DNA from: Psychrobacillus sp. NEAU-3TGS
GTDB lineage: Bacteria; Bacillota; Bacilli; Bacillales_A; Planococcaceae
DNA: 64,000 bases
NCBI RefSeq assembly: GCF_029955155.1
Contig: NZ_JAPNOZ010000011.1
Location: 186,001 to 250,000 of the forward strand
Reading direction: 5' to 3'
Of the stretch, positions 1 through 8,745 are shown one piece after another. Made by a program: the position numbers and the translations under genes. Each line of letters opens with the position of its first letter. Position 1 is the first letter of the stretch. A model generated the notes under the pieces. The model worked only from the letters and a program-made list of their open reading frames with translations, was not told the DNA's origin and searched no databases.

Positions 1-182
1 ATGCTTTTGAGACCCTTCACTTGCATCGAATTGAAGCTGGAGTTATGCCACATAACATCGGTTCGATCCGGGTTTTAGAAAAAGTTGGTTTTCACAAAGA
101 AGGAATAGCAATGAAAAATGTAGAGATAAACGGCCACTGGGAAGATCATCAGATGTTAGCAATACTCAATCCAAGCCACTAA
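1..182 (+). CDS. GNAT-family N-acetyltransferase, RimJ/RimL type, C-terminal fragment
   Basis: Only the last 59 codons are present; the reading frame begins at base 3 and runs off the left edge, ending with TAA at 180-182. The frame reads AFETLHLHRIEAGV, then NIGSIRVLEKVGF and a terminal GHWEDHQMLAIL. This N-x-x-S-x-x-V-L-E-K-x-G-F signature is the acetyl-CoA binding end of ribosomal-protein-alanine acetyltransferases (RimJ/RimL/Acetyltransf_3). The exact substrate cannot be told from the fragment. It is followed by a long non-coding, repeat-rich stretch, so it is the last gene of its unit. Confidence 0.8.
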   Translation, partial: AFETLHLHRIEAGVMPHNIGSIRVLEKVGFHKEGIAMKNVEINGHWEDHQMLAILNPSH

Positions 183-927
183 TCTTATACTTATTATCCG
201 CTTGTAATCTTGACCTATTCCTGAGAAACTACAATGAGTGAATTCTTATGTCAGTTAATATATAAAGTGATTACATAATTATGTTTATTCAAATAAAAAG
301 TGCTAATGTGCCTGTCTCCTCTTTAACTTAGTTCAGGTGAACAACAATTGGAATGACGCACATAATAGAGAAACTGCGATGTAAGAGATTTTATTTTTTT
401 CCCTTAAGAATTACGCTTTTCGACTGGGTGGGCGATGAGTCTCCTAGGACGCTGCCGATCCACTGCAGGGTCTCACCTTTTTCGATTGATCGCAGGAGTC
501 GCCTCCTTCCGTTTCAATTAATAGGGATTTCCTGCTCGGTTTTACAAACGCTAAAAACTATTAATGATTTTGTTTTTAGCAAGTCGATCCTGAATAAAAA
601 TGAAATTACAATTGATTTTCACTGCTGGTGTCGACTCCTGTGGGATGAGTGGGCTAATGAGACATTCCAACGACGCCCTAAGCGGAGGGAATGGCTCATC
701 GCTCACCCCACGGAAAGCGTACGACTGCAGTGAAAATCATAGCGGACACTAACAGAACAACTCACCGCGCAGGTTCCCTATCATTTGAAGTATTTTGGTA
801 TAATATTATCCAGTTAATGTCTAAGGTCAATTAATAATATATGGAAAGAAATTAATTCTATGCAAAAAGCAACCAAATTCCAGCTTTAATTAGTGTCTAT
901 ATCTTCAATAGTTTACTAACCAATTAA
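183..927. other. Repeat-rich intergenic region without a convincing gene
   Basis: No open frame here has a ribosome site and protein-like composition. A 126-codon open frame at 353-733 is entirely composed of repeat sequence and I do not regard it as a gene. The stretch holds a 9-bp hairpin (GCTAAAAAC at 550-558 with GTTTTTAGC at 572-580) and a GC-richer block at about 425-520 with GAGTCTCCT and GCAGGAGTCGCCTCCTTCCG motifs. An inverted-repeat element lies at 613-739. These blocks resemble the dispersed intergenic repeats common in Bacillaceae; that family assignment is from memory. Confidence 0.6.
613..739. repeat. Palindromic dispersed-type element with 13-bp terminal inverted repeats
   Basis: TGATTTTCACTGC at 613-625 is the exact reverse complement of GCAGTGAAAATCA at 727-739. 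Between them are GACTCCTGTGGGATGAGTGGG, a GCGGAGGGAATGGCTCATC segment and CACCCCACGGAAAGCG. The interior is GC-richer than its surroundings and is also partly self-complementary. The motif order (GACTCCTGYGGG ... GGCTCATCGCTCACCCCACGGAAAGCG) matches a repeat widely seen between Bacillaceae genes. There is no transposase inside, so it is a non-autonomous or RNA-structured repeat. Confidence 0.6.
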
Positions 928-966
928 AGAAAACCTCGCCAAACATTGATTTGGCGAGGTTTTCTT
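928..966. terminator. Bidirectional rho-independent terminator downstream of zur
   Basis: A near-perfect stem of about 15 bp: AGAAAACCTCGCCAAA pairs with TTTGGCGAGGTTTTCT across a short loop. It sits at the zur stop codon. On the minus strand it is followed by T-rich sequence, which fits termination of the znuCB-zur transcript. Confidence 0.85.
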
Positions 967-1375
967 AATGGCAATTTGGACAATTACCGTATATTTCAAA
1001 TTTATGATTTTCAATTTCATATCCAGGAATCGCATTTTGCAGGGTCTCCATAGGGCAATAATTAATTTCTTTTATATTCCCACAAGACATGCATATAAAA
1101 TGATGGTGATGATGGTCTGCTTCACATTGCATTCTAAAATGTTTTTCTCCAGTGAGCTCTGTTTCTTCTAAAATACCTAAATCAACAAAGGTACTTAAGT
1201 TTCGATAGATTGTATCATAGCTCATCCCTGGATGCTCTGCCATCATTACATCTAATATATCTCTTGCTGTAATATATTTTTCCGTTTGCGAAAAAATCTC
1301 TAATATTTGTTCACGCTTGTCCGTTTTTTTGAAGCCCTCTTTTTTAAGAATCTCCCACGCTTTTTCTATATTCAT
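965..1375 (-). CDS. zur: Zinc-responsive Fur-family repressor Zur
   Basis: A 136-residue Fur-family protein. The N-terminal winged helix reads KTDKREQILEIF and later MSYDTIYRNLSTFVDLGIL. The metal-binding C-terminal half has a run of five histidines (DHHHHHF), then CMSCG and a terminal CPNC pair for the structural zinc. I chose ATG at 1375 because it overlaps the znuB stop by one base (TAATG) and has GAGGGGAG about 10 bases upstream; a longer frame from 1402 would run into znuB. It is the third gene after znuC and znuB, and a Zur-box-like site precedes znuC, so it is likely autoregulated zinc uptake control. Assignment as Zur rather than Fur or PerR rests on this context and on its equivalence to B. 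subtilis yqfV near nfo/yqfT. Confidence 0.88.
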   Translation of the reverse strand: MNIEKAWEILKKEGFKKTDKREQILEIFSQTEKYITARDILDVMMAEHPGMSYDTIYRNLSTFVDLGILEETELTGEKHFRMQCEADHHHHHFICMSCGNIKEINYCPMETLQNAIPGYEIENHKFEIYGNCPNCH

Positions 1376-2219
1376 TATGCAGGAACTCCCCTCTTCATCC
1401 ATTTTTTAAGATATATCGTCAGAAGTAAGATTATAATAGAAACGACAACAATTGTACCGCCTGGCGCTAAATCCAAATAAAATGCGCTTGCTAGGCCAAC
1501 AATAACTGCCAGTTCACCAAAAACAATAGAGAAAAAAATTGCTTGTTTAAAACTTTTCGCAATACGCATCGCTGCTGCCACTGGTAACGTGATTAAAGAA
1601 GACACAAGCAATATACCAACAATGCGCATGGAGCCTGCAATAACTAATGCTGTTACTATCATAAAGAGCACATGAACCCATTTTGCAGGTAGTCCCGATG
1701 CTTTGGCATACTCTTCGTCGAAAGACAAAACAAATAATTCTTTAAAAAAGAAACTCAAAAATACCACAACGATACATGCAATATCACGACAATCCACAAA
1801 TCTTGTCTACTTACTGCTGAAACAGATCCAAATAAGTAACTAAATAAATCAGAGCTAAATCCTTCTGCTAGTGAGATGAAAATTGCACCAAATCCAAGAC
1901 CAGCTGACATAATGATTGGAATTGCCAGTTCTTCATAATGCTTATACAATCTGCGAAGACGTTCGATAAATAAGGATCCCGTCACAGAAGCAGTAATACC
2001 TAAATATAATGGATTTAATAACCCCAATGCACTAATAGATTGGCTTAAGTACAAACTCCCTGCAATACCTGCAAGTGTCACATGACTAAGTGCATCAGCA
2101 ATTAGCGATAGCCTACGTACGACGATAAACACTCCTAGAAGTGGTGCAATCACTCCAATGATTAATCCGGCTGCAAAGGCGTTTTGTAGAAACTCATAAC
2201 GAAGTATCGATTCTATCAT
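1375..2219 (-). CDS. znuB: Zinc ABC transporter permease ZnuB, frameshifted
   Basis: Two overlapping frames (1755-2219 and 1375-1797) together give one permease of about 281 residues, the usual length. The N-terminal part (MIESILRYEFLQNAF, then LLGVFIVVRRLSLIADALSH) and the C-terminal part (LPVAAAMRIA, helix-rich) are both typical of the ABC-3 permease family. Reading from VSRQDLWIVVIL into ACIVVVFLSFFFKELF needs one extra base near 1775-1781. Its start overlaps the znuC stop by four bases (ATGA), and its stop overlaps the zur start. It would form the membrane channel for Zn2+ import with ZnuC. No ZnuA binding protein gene is next to it. The missing base is either a sequencing error or a recent inactivation. 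Confidence 0.85.
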
Positions 2220-2983
2220 ACTTGCACCTCACTTCGATGATCTACTTTACGAACTGCATGACCATACCAAGCTTCTAGTTGCTCATCACTCATTGTATCC
2301 ATATCGTTTTTAAATCCATGGAAGTGAATAGTCCGATTTAAACAGGCTACATGACTAATACTTTTCGATACAGCGTCCACATCATGCGTTACTAAAACAA
2401 TTGTAATATTATGTTCCCGATTCAAATGAGATAACATAAGATAAAACGAACGAACATTTTTACTGTCTATACCGACGGTCGGCTCATCAAGTATTAATAC
2501 CTTTGGATTGCTTATCAATGCTCTTGCAATAAATACACGTTGCTGTTGCCCACCGGAAAGTTCCCCAATATTACGATGTGCGAACTCTTCCATTCCTACC
2601 GACTTTAGTGCTTGGCGAACTTCAAGATGAACATTTTTAGGAAAGCGGTGAAATAAACCAATTTTTTTCACAAGTCCGCTTCTTACTACCTCAGCTACTG
2701 TAGCAGGAAATCCTGTATTAAATGCATTTGATTTTTGAGAAACATAACCGATCTGTTCTTTTTCTTTAAATTGATCAACTGGTTGTCCCAATAATTGGAC
2801 TTTTCCACTTGTCGGCTTTAATAAACCAAGAATTATTTTTAATAAAGTAGATTTTCCAGATCCATTTGGACCAATAATGGCTAAAAAATCCCCTTCTTCA
2901 ATGGTTAAATTTATATCTTTTAATGCTTTTGTTTGCTCATATTGATAAGATACGTTATCTAATTGTATTAATGGTGTGGCCAT
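2216..2983 (-). CDS. znuC: Zinc ABC transporter ATP-binding protein ZnuC
   Basis: A 255-residue ABC ATPase. Walker A is GPNGSGKST near residue 38, the signature is LSGGQQQR near 142, Walker B is VLILDEPT near 162, and the switch histidine lies in LVTHD near 197. First gene of the znuC-znuB-zur unit; the ATG at 2983 is preceded by GAGGAAAA. It energises Zn2+ uptake through the ZnuB permease. Manganese or iron-type ABC-3 systems look similar, but the linked Zur gene and upstream Zur box favour zinc. Confidence 0.9.
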   Translation of the reverse strand: MATPLIQLDNVSYQYEQTKALKDINLTIEEGDFLAIIGPNGSGKSTLLKIILGLLKPTSGKVQLLGQPVDQFKEKEQIGYVSQKSNAFNTGFPATVAEVVRSGLVKKIGLFHRFPKNVHLEVRQALKSVGMEEFAHRNIGELSGGQQQRVFIARALISNPKVLILDEPTVGIDSKNVRSFYLMLSHLNREHNITIVLVTHDVDAVSKSISHVACLNRTIHFHGFKNDMDTMSDEQLEAWYGHAVRKVDHRSEVQV

Positions 2984-3003
2984 ATATTTTCCTCTATTCT
3001 AAT

Positions 3004-3018
3004 TCATAATCGTTACGA
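3004..3018. promoter_or_regulatory. Zur box (zinc operator) upstream of znuC
   Basis: TCATAATCGTTACGA is a 7-1-7 inverted repeat; on the minus strand it reads TCGTAACGATTATGA. It matches the Bacillus Zur/Fur-type consensus TCGTAATNATTACGA at 13 of 15 positions. It lies 21 bases upstream of the znuC start and is flanked by AAA/TTT, so it probably blocks the znuC promoter when zinc is sufficient. It could also influence the divergent gene yqfT. Confidence 0.75.
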
Positions 3019-3086
3019 TTTACAATATTCAAGTATAGTGGAAAATTTGTCTTCTGTAAATAAATATTACTTGAAAGGAAGTTTAA

Positions 3087-3347
3087 ATGGATATAGCGAA
3101 GTTTATTGTGCAGCTACAAAACTGCTCTAAAAAAGAATTTAAGACAATTTTGAAAGGGTTTGATATTAAATTATCCGATAAAGAATTAGATGGAGTACAT
3201 CCTTTATTACAGGAGATTTCGTTATCATGGCTTGTATTAGGGGTACCTGTATCCATCCAGCAAAAACTTATTCAATTGCTTGGTGAACAACGCGCAACAG
3301 CTTTATATAAAGAGATAATTGAAAAAGCACCCTCTTCTTTTCGCTAA
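3087..3347 (+). CDS. yqfT: DUF2624 family protein YqfT
   Basis: A small soluble protein of 86 residues starting MDIAKFIVQLQNCSKKEF, with AAAGGAAG eight bases before its ATG. It is mostly helical by composition, with no membrane segment and no cysteine-rich motif. Its size and its position next to nfo and zur match B. subtilis YqfT. Function is unknown. It is convergent with nfo, and its last codons overlap the terminator hairpin. Confidence 0.7.
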   Translation: MDIAKFIVQLQNCSKKEFKTILKGFDIKLSDKELDGVHPLLQEISLSWLVLGVPVSIQQKLIQLLGEQRATALYKEIIEKAPSSFR

Positions 3348-3357
3348 AGAGGGTACT
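3325..3357. terminator. Terminator shared by yqfT and nfo
   Basis: GCACCCTCTT pairs with AAGAGGGTAC around a CTTTTCGCTA loop. On the minus strand the stem is followed by GCTTTTTC, a good U-tract for the nfo transcript. The hairpin overlaps the 3' end of yqfT coding sequence. Confidence 0.7.
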
Positions 3358-3365
3358 TGTTCTTA

Positions 3366-4250
3366 CTATCTTAATGCATCAATTGCTTCTGAATTAAATG
3401 TTTTGGAACGCAGCATGTCAATTTCTACTTTATAAGGAGCTTGTTTTGTTTTCGCATCTACTCCTACAAAAGGGGTTTCCAAAATCTTAGGAATTTCCGT
3501 TAACTGCGGATGATGCACAACATTTAGTAAGGCTTCAAATCCAATTTCTCCAAAGCCAATATTCTCATGTCGGTCCTTAGCTGCACCGCATACATTTTTA
3601 CTATCATTAATATGCAGTACTTTTAAACGATCTAACCCAATGATTTTATCAAACTCGTTTAAAACGCCGTCAAAATCATTTACAACATCATAACCAGCAT
3701 CATGAATATGGCAAGTATCTAAACAAATAGAGAGTCGATGATTATTTGTAACTCCATCTATAATTTGAGCAAGTTCTTCGAAAGTGCGTCCACATTCAGA
3801 ACCCTTGCCAGCCATCGTTTCTAATGCAATTTGAACCGGATAATCCTGTGTCAGCACTTCATTTAAGCCTTCCACAATTTTAGCTATTCCAGCTTCTGCT
3901 CCTGCGCCCACATGCGCTCCAGGATGCAAAACAATTTGCGTTGCTCCAATAGCGGCAGTCCGTTCCACTTCTTTTTGTAAAAAATCTACTCCTAGTGCGA
4001 ATGTCTCTGGTTTTGTTGTATTACCAAGATTAATAATATACGGGGCATGTACAACAATATTAGATAATCCATTTTCTTTCATATGTTGTAATCCGGCTTC
4101 TATATTCAATTCTTCTATAGGTTTTCTACGAGTATTTTGAGGTGCACCTGTATAAATCATAAATGTGTTTGCACCATATGATGCTGCTTCTTTACTTGAT
4201 GCAAGCAGCATTTCTTTTCCACTCATCGAAACATGTGACCCTAATAGCAT
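3366..4250 (-). CDS. nfo: Endonuclease IV (AP endonuclease)
   Basis: A 294-residue AP endonuclease of the TIM-barrel EndoIV family, full length. Metal-ligand motifs are visible: GSHVSM at the N-terminus, VLHPGAH near residue 109, LETMAGKG near 143, [15 protein letters not shown] near 173 and VLHINDSK near 211. It cleaves abasic sites in base-excision repair; in B. subtilis Nfo acts in spores and stationary phase. It is the second gene after cshB (13-base gap), so both are probably transcribed together, ending at the hairpin near 3340. Confidence 0.96.
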   Translation of the reverse strand: MLLGSHVSMSGKEMLLASSKEAASYGANTFMIYTGAPQNTRRKPIEELNIEAGLQHMKENGLSNIVVHAPYIINLGNTTKPETFALGVDFLQKEVERTAAIGATQIVLHPGAHVGAGAEAGIAKIVEGLNEVLTQDYPVQIALETMAGKGSECGRTFEELAQIIDGVTNNHRLSICLDTCHIHDAGYDVVNDFDGVLNEFDKIIGLDRLKVLHINDSKNVCGAAKDRHENIGFGEIGFEALLNVVHHPQLTEIPKILETPFVGVDAKTKQAPYKVEIDMLRSKTFNSEAIDALR

Positions 4251-4263
4251 TGGTATGTCCCCC

Positions 4264-5562
4264 TTATTTCTTACGGTTTTTGATGCGACGTTCTTTTTTC
4301 TTTACTTTTTCCATTTCCCATTTCATATTACGTTTATAGCCTGGCTTTACTTTTTTAGGCTTACGTACTAATGCTTTTGCTTTAGCATCTATTTCATTTT
4401 CCATTTTTGGACGGTTTTTACGAGCATGTCTTTCTTTTAACTCAGACCATTCGCCGTTTATCACATCTTTATGTTCAAATGTAATTCCCATCTTTTCAAT
4501 ACGATTTAATGCATCTTCATCCGATGGCTCATACAAAGTGATAGCTAAACCGGTAAGACCTGCGCGTGCAGTTCTTCCTACACGATGGATAAAAAACTCT
4601 AAATCGTCTGGAATTTCATAGTTAATGACATGACTTACACCAGGAATATCAATCCCACGCGCCGCCAAGTCCGTTGCGACAATATACTGAAATTCTAAAT
4701 CATGAATTTGCTTCATTACACGTGTGCGTTCACGTGGAGCAATATCCCCGTGCACAACGCCGACTTTAATGCCATTTTCCTGCAAGAAGCTCGCTACTTC
4801 ATTTGCATTTTGCTTAGTATTAGCGAAAATGATCGCTAAATATGGATTGATCCCTGCCATTACTTCAAGTAAGCGTTTTTTACGTGATTTACTACGAACT
4901 GGCACGACAGTAAAATCGATTCCTTCTGCAACTGGACGCTTGTCTCCAATTTTAATATGAACTGGAGCATCCATATATTTTTTCAGGAATGGTTGTAGCT
5001 TTTCTGGAATCGTCGCAGAGAATACATACATTTCAAGTTTCTCTGGCATACGGGACGCAAACTGATCGATTTCATTTATAAACCCTAAGTCGAATGCTAG
5101 GTCCGCTTCGTCAACTACTAGAATATTCGAAGTATGCACTAGTAATGCTTGTTCTACTGTTAAATCACGAAGTCGTCCTGGTGTACCTACTACGATTTGC
5201 GGTTGTGTTTTTAGTTTTTCAATCGCACGTGCTTTATCAGTCCCACCGATAAATAATTTCGTCTGGATTTCTGTACCTTCTACTAGCTTGTTTAACTCAT
5301 TGTATATTTGAGTTGCAAGCTCTCTTGTTGGTGATGTAATAATTGCTTGTACTTCTTGTTTACTCGCATCTATTTTTTCAACAATTGGGATCAAAAAACT
5401 ATGTGTTTTTCCTGTTCCAGTATGTGCTTGACCAATCGCGCTTTTACCTTTTAACACTAAAGGAATCATTTCTTTTTGAATTGGCGTTGGTTCTTGGAAG
5501 CCTAATTTATCAATTGCTTCTTGTAAAAAAGGCTGAAAATTATAATCTGTATATTTGGACAT
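4264..5562 (-). CDS. cshB: DEAD-box ATP-dependent RNA helicase CshB
   Basis: A 432-residue DEAD-box helicase. Motifs in order: Q motif ([13 protein letters not shown]), Walker [20 protein letters not shown], a VDEAD box, SAT, then the C-terminal [10 protein letters not shown]. The tail is lysine/arginine-rich, as in CshB. I start it at ATG 5562 (MSKYTDYNF), preceded by GGAGGGA, rather than at a longer frame beginning at 5625. The neighbourhood (nfo, yqfQ, ispH) matches B. subtilis yqfR. Role: cold-associated RNA unwinding and RNA degradosome-linked work, by family knowledge. Confidence 0.93.
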   Translation of the reverse strand: MSKYTDYNFQPFLQEAIDKLGFQEPTPIQKEMIPLVLKGKSAIGQAHTGTGKTHSFLIPIVEKIDASKQEVQAIITSPTRELATQIYNELNKLVEGTEIQTKLFIGGTDKARAIEKLKTQPQIVVGTPGRLRDLTVEQALLVHTSNILVVDEADLAFDLGFINEIDQFASRMPEKLEMYVFSATIPEKLQPFLKKYMDAPVHIKIGDKRPVAEGIDFTVVPVRSKSRKKRLLEVMAGINPYLAIIFANTKQNANEVASFLQENGIKVGVVHGDIAPRERTRVMKQIHDLEFQYIVATDLAARGIDIPGVSHVINYEIPDDLEFFIHRVGRTARAGLTGLAITLYEPSDEDALNRIEKMGITFEHKDVINGEWSELKERHARKNRPKMENEIDAKAKALVRKPKKVKPGYKRNMKWEMEKVKKKERRIKNRKK

Positions 5563-5666
5563 TTTAGTCCCTCCCTCACATTTCTTTATTGTACCACGAT
5601 TGTACATAAAACGTATAATTTGCATAGAATAGATTAGACTTTATTTGTTCGAAAGGAGATGAAAAC

Positions 5667-6275
5667 ATGCGCTACGAATCTTTTTATCCGTTTTCTCAAG
5701 GCGGAAATACTGGAGGAGGTTTTTTTAACTTGACAGGAGCTCCTCAAATCCCACCTTCTTCACCTGCTGGGGGATTTTTTGGCGGAGGTCTAGGTAACTT
5801 TTCTGCTCCTACATCCGCTCCTAGCCAAGGTGGAGGCTTTCTCAGTAATCTTGGGAATATAGCTTCGAATATGGGGCCAAATAGTCCTACTGGTAATTTT
5901 TTAGGCAATATTGGGAATATGGCTGGTCGGATGCAAGCAAATAACCCATTCGGAGGGATGGCACAAGGAGCACAAGCTGCACAGGCAGCGCAAGGTCCAA
6001 GTAAAGCAATGTCCTACTTACAAACAGCCGATAAATTTTTAAATACTGCTCAACAGCTCACCCCTATGGTTAGACAGTACGCTCCTATGATTCAAAATGT
6101 GCCTGCATTATTAAAGCTATACCGCGGGTTTCAAAATGTCCCAAATACCGCTGCTGCAACTAATGTCACCGCAAATGCCGCTTCGGCTGCTTCCGCAGCT
6201 TCAAATGTAGCAAGAACTGCCGCAGCAAGTACAAATGGAGCTTCTCTTCCACGTATCTTTCAACCACCTTTCTAG
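5667..6275 (+). CDS. yqfQ: VrrA/YqfQ family low-complexity protein
   Basis: A 202-residue protein rich in Gly, Asn, Ala, Pro and Phe, with no cysteine and no catalytic motif. Residues 1-110 contain repeated glycine-rich GGF/GNI-type segments (FLSNLGNIAS, then FLGNIGNMAG). A middle helical part (YLQTADKFLNTAQQLTPM) precedes an alanine-rich tail that ends PRIFQPPF. Composition and position beside cshB and ispH fit the YqfQ/VrrA family, a variable-repeat protein in Bacillus. It is likely sporulation or surface related, but its function is not established. RBS GAAAGGAG precedes the ATG. Confidence 0.75.
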   Translation: MRYESFYPFSQGGNTGGGFFNLTGAPQIPPSSPAGGFFGGGLGNFSAPTSAPSQGGGFLSNLGNIASNMGPNSPTGNFLGNIGNMAGRMQANNPFGGMAQGAQAAQAAQGPSKAMSYLQTADKFLNTAQQLTPMVRQYAPMIQNVPALLKLYRGFQNVPNTAAATNVTANAASAASAASNVARTAAASTNGASLPRIFQPPF

Positions 6276-6500
6276 AAAAGCGGAAGCGCCTATGTTAGCC
6301 CCGACAGGGAAATGGGGACGGGTAGGTCTGCCAAGTGCGCCACATCGTGTGGCAAGGCAGACATAACCCGCATCGTGCGGGCCAAGGAGGCAGCTCCCCA
6401 GCCACCACAAGCGTTTTTGTTTGCGACGAGCTTGCACAGGAGCAGCTTTTTCACATTTGACCCCGAGGGGCTGGGCGGTGCAGCTGGATCGATTATAAGT
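6276..6500 (+). repeat. Structured modular repeat, copy A
   Basis: Fills the yqfQ-ispH gap. A 59-base core at 6339-6397 is identical to 46427-46485. The core contains two adjacent 5-bp hairpins with the same ATCGT loop (GCCAC-ATCGT-GTGGC and CCCGC-ATCGT-GCGGG), and an outer GTCTGCC/GGCAGAC pair (6326-6332 with 6356-6362) encloses the first. Flanking modules (GCCCCGACAGG upstream; GCGACGAGC and TTTTTCACATTTGACCCCGAGGGG downstream) also occur in the other copy but in a different order. It is more GC-rich than nearby DNA, has no coding potential of its own and no transposase. Confidence 0.85.
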
Positions 6501-6539
6501 AAAAAGCCGATACTCTGTATAGTGAAAAAAGTTAAACTT

Positions 6540-6568
6540 TTGTATTCATGTTGGGGCTCCGTTATAAT
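6540..6568 (+). promoter_or_regulatory. Candidate sigma-A promoter of ispH
   Basis: TTGTAT at 6540-6545 and TATAAT at 6563-6568 are separated by exactly 17 bases, ending 34 bases before the ispH start codon. This supports starting ispH at 6603 rather than further upstream inside the repeat. Confidence 0.75.
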
Positions 6569-6602
6569 AGATGTATGTTTGCACCAGAAGGGAGTTTCTG
6601 AA

Positions 6603-7583
6603 ATGATTGTACAAAAAATTTCGCCAAGAGGGTATTGCTATGGTGTAGTGGATGCAATGATAATTGCCCGCAATGCTGCACTTGATACTTCTCTTCCACG
6701 GCCAATATATATATTAGGAATGATTGTCCATAACAAACATGTAACAGATGCTTTTGAACAAGATGGAATAATTACGCTAGATGGTGAAAACCGTTTAGAT
6801 ATTCTATCTAAAGTAGACGAAGGTACCGTTATTTTTACTGCGCATGGGGTGTCTCCTGAAGTAAAGGAACTAGCACGTAAAAAAGGATTAGTATCAATTG
6901 ATGCAACTTGTCCAGATGTTACTGTCACTCATGATCTGATTAGAGAAAAAACAGCAGAAGGCTATGACATTATTTATATCGGGAAAAAAGGTCATCCCGA
7001 GCCAGAAGGTGCGATCGGAGTTGCACCTGATAAAGTGCACCTTGTTCAAACTTTAGAAGATGTTGAAAACTTAAATCTCCAAACAGATAAATTACTCGTT
7101 ACAAACCAAACTACAATGTCTCAATGGGATGTTGTACATTTAATGGAAAAATTAAAAGAAAAATATCCACATATCGATGTTCATAAAGAAATTTGTCTTG
7201 CGACACAAGTTAGACAAGAAGCTGTTGCTGAACAAGCAGGTGGAGCGGAACTATTAATAGTCGTTGGAGATCCAATGAGTAATAACTCTAATAGACTAAC
7301 ACAAGTTTCAGAGGAAATAGCGGGAACCCCTTCTTATCGTATAGGGGACATTTCGGACTTAAAGCTAGAATGGTTAGAGAATATTAACCATGTAGCAGTT
7401 ACCGCTGGAGCATCTACTCCTACTCCAATTGTAAAAGAAGTTATTCAGTTTCTTGAGAAGTATGATCCTCAAGATCCTACTACTCATGATACAACGAAAA
7501 AAGTTATGCCTGAAAAGATACTGCCAAAAATTAAAGTACCAAAACCTGTAGATCGAATTGAACCATATCCAGTGAATAACTAA
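6603..7583 (+). CDS. ispH: 4-hydroxy-3-methylbut-2-enyl diphosphate reductase IspH
   Basis: A 326-residue iron-sulfur enzyme, the last step of the MEP isoprenoid pathway, giving IPP and DMAPP. The three cluster cysteines are in PRGYCYGV (near residue 13), DATCPDV (near 104) and EICLATQ (near 199). HNKHV, AHGVSPE and GHPEPEGA carry the conserved histidines and glutamate. The frame is open upstream to 6312, but ATG at 6603 has AAGGGAG before it and a clear promoter at 6540-6568, so the upstream part is repeat DNA. B. subtilis YqfP is slightly shorter at its C-terminus. Confidence 0.95.
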   Translation: MIVQKISPRGYCYGVVDAMIIARNAALDTSLPRPIYILGMIVHNKHVTDAFEQDGIITLDGENRLDILSKVDEGTVIFTAHGVSPEVKELARKKGLVSIDATCPDVTVTHDLIREKTAEGYDIIYIGKKGHPEPEGAIGVAPDKVHLVQTLEDVENLNLQTDKLLVTNQTTMSQWDVVHLMEKLKEKYPHIDVHKEICLATQVRQEAVAEQAGGAELLIVVGDPMSNNSNRLTQVSEEIAGTPSYRIGDISDLKLEWLENINHVAVTAGASTPTPIVKEVIQFLEKYDPQDPTTHDTTKKVMPEKILPKIKVPKPVDRIEPYPVNN

Positions 7584-7586
7584 ATA

Positions 7587-7626
7587 AAAGAAGCTGCTTC
7601 TCTTCACCGGAAGCAGCTTCTTTTTA
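7587..7626. terminator. Bidirectional terminator between ispH and yqfO
   Basis: GAAGCTGCTTC (7590-7600) pairs with GAAGCAGCTTC (7610-7620), followed by TTTTTAT. On the other strand an A/T-rich tract also flanks it, so it can serve both converging genes. Confidence 0.85.
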
Positions 7627-8742
7627 TATAAGTTGAAATGGTTCTGTCGAAAGTTTTGATGGAATGAATGAACAAGCAAGTTTCTTTTCGTTGCACGCAG
7701 TATTCATATAATCTGCCACACCTGTTTTCATAATAGATTCGATATGATGACCAGGATCAATGACCGCTAAATCGATAGCTTCCGCATCCTGTGCCACATG
7801 AAAGTACAGGTCGCCAGTAACGAATACATCTGCCCCTGCTCTTTTTGCAGTTTGTATATATTTATTGCCATCCCCGCCTAATACTGCAACCTTCTGAATC
7901 GTTTTATCTAATGGACCAACTACACGAACAAATGGGACCTGTAATTGTTGCTTCACAGTTTGTGCATATTCAGAAAGCGTGACTGGGTTTGGTAATGTTC
8001 CAATTCTTCCAAGACCCTTTTCATTTACTTCTACATCCATGAGTAGAAGATCATATGCAGGCTCTTCATACGGATGCGATGTAAGCAGAGCTTTCAGCAC
8101 ACGATTTTTAATAGAAATAGGAAACACTACTTCTACTTTATCTTCCTCCACAACGGCAAGCTCATTCGCTTTACCGATATAAGGATCTGCACTTGCTGAC
8201 GGCTTAAAACGTCCTTCACCTGGCGAAGTAAAGCTACAATTAGTGTAATCACCAATTTGTCCAGCACCTGCGTTTGCTAAAGCTTCTCTTACTTGTTCCG
8301 TCGATTCTTTTGGTGTGAATACCGCTAACTTCATTAACCTTTCAGCAGATGTTTGCTCCATTATTTCGATATTTTTTAAATGTAATGCATCTGCTAACAA
8401 ATCATTTACTCCACCAGTTGCTATATCGAGATTCGTATGCGCAGCATATACCGCGATATCATGCTTGATCAGTTGTTCAACTAGTCTTCCTTGTGGTAAA
8501 TCGGTCCGCATATTTTTCATACCACGATATATAGGAGGATGATGCGCAATAATTAACTCACAGGCAAGCTCTACTGCTTCTTGTACAACTTGTGGGTTTA
8601 CATCAAGTGTAACAAGTACTTTTGAGACTGGCTTATTTAGCGTACCGACTTGTAATCCAATCGAGTCTCCTTCGACAGCCAGTGATTTTGGTGCCCATTG
8701 TTCAAAAAGAGAGATGATCTGTTGACCATTTGGTTGCTTCAT
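7624..8742 (-). CDS. yqfO: Nif3-like dinuclear metal-centre protein YqfO
   Basis: 372 residues, the long Gram-positive form of the NIF3/DUF34 family with an inserted central domain. Metal-binding histidines appear in LIIAHHPPIYRG near residue 65 and YAAHTNLD near 98, and in the C-terminal half in VTGDLYFH and VIDPGHH. The family is sometimes annotated as GTP cyclohydrolase I type 2, but the biochemical role is not settled. It follows trmK with a 3-base gap, the same pairing as in B. subtilis (yqfN-yqfO). Confidence 0.92.
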   Translation of the reverse strand: MKQPNGQQIISLFEQWAPKSLAVEGDSIGLQVGTLNKPVSKVLVTLDVNPQVVQEAVELACELIIAHHPPIYRGMKNMRTDLPQGRLVEQLIKHDIAVYAAHTNLDIATGGVNDLLADALHLKNIEIMEQTSAERLMKLAVFTPKESTEQVREALANAGAGQIGDYTNCSFTSPGEGRFKPSASADPYIGKANELAVVEEDKVEVVFPISIKNRVLKALLTSHPYEEPAYDLLLMDVEVNEKGLGRIGTLPNPVTLSEYAQTVKQQLQVPFVRVVGPLDKTIQKVAVLGGDGNKYIQTAKRAGADVFVTGDLYFHVAQDAEAIDLAVIDPGHHIESIMKTGVADYMNTACNEKKLACSFIPSKLSTEPFQLI

Positions 8743-8745
8743 TTA

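Noticed and set aside
353-733. 126-codon open frame on the plus strand
   Set aside because: It spans repeat sequence with internal inverted repeats, lacks a ribosome site, and its translation is cysteine/arginine/tryptophan-rich noise.
6339-6397. CRISPR repeat or tRNA-like element
   Set aside because: Only two distant copies exist, no regular spacers, and there is no tRNA fold or CCA/TTC arm.
6312-6602. N-terminal extension of IspH
   Set aside because: The extension is repeat DNA, and a good promoter (6540-6568) and ribosome site lie just before ATG 6603.
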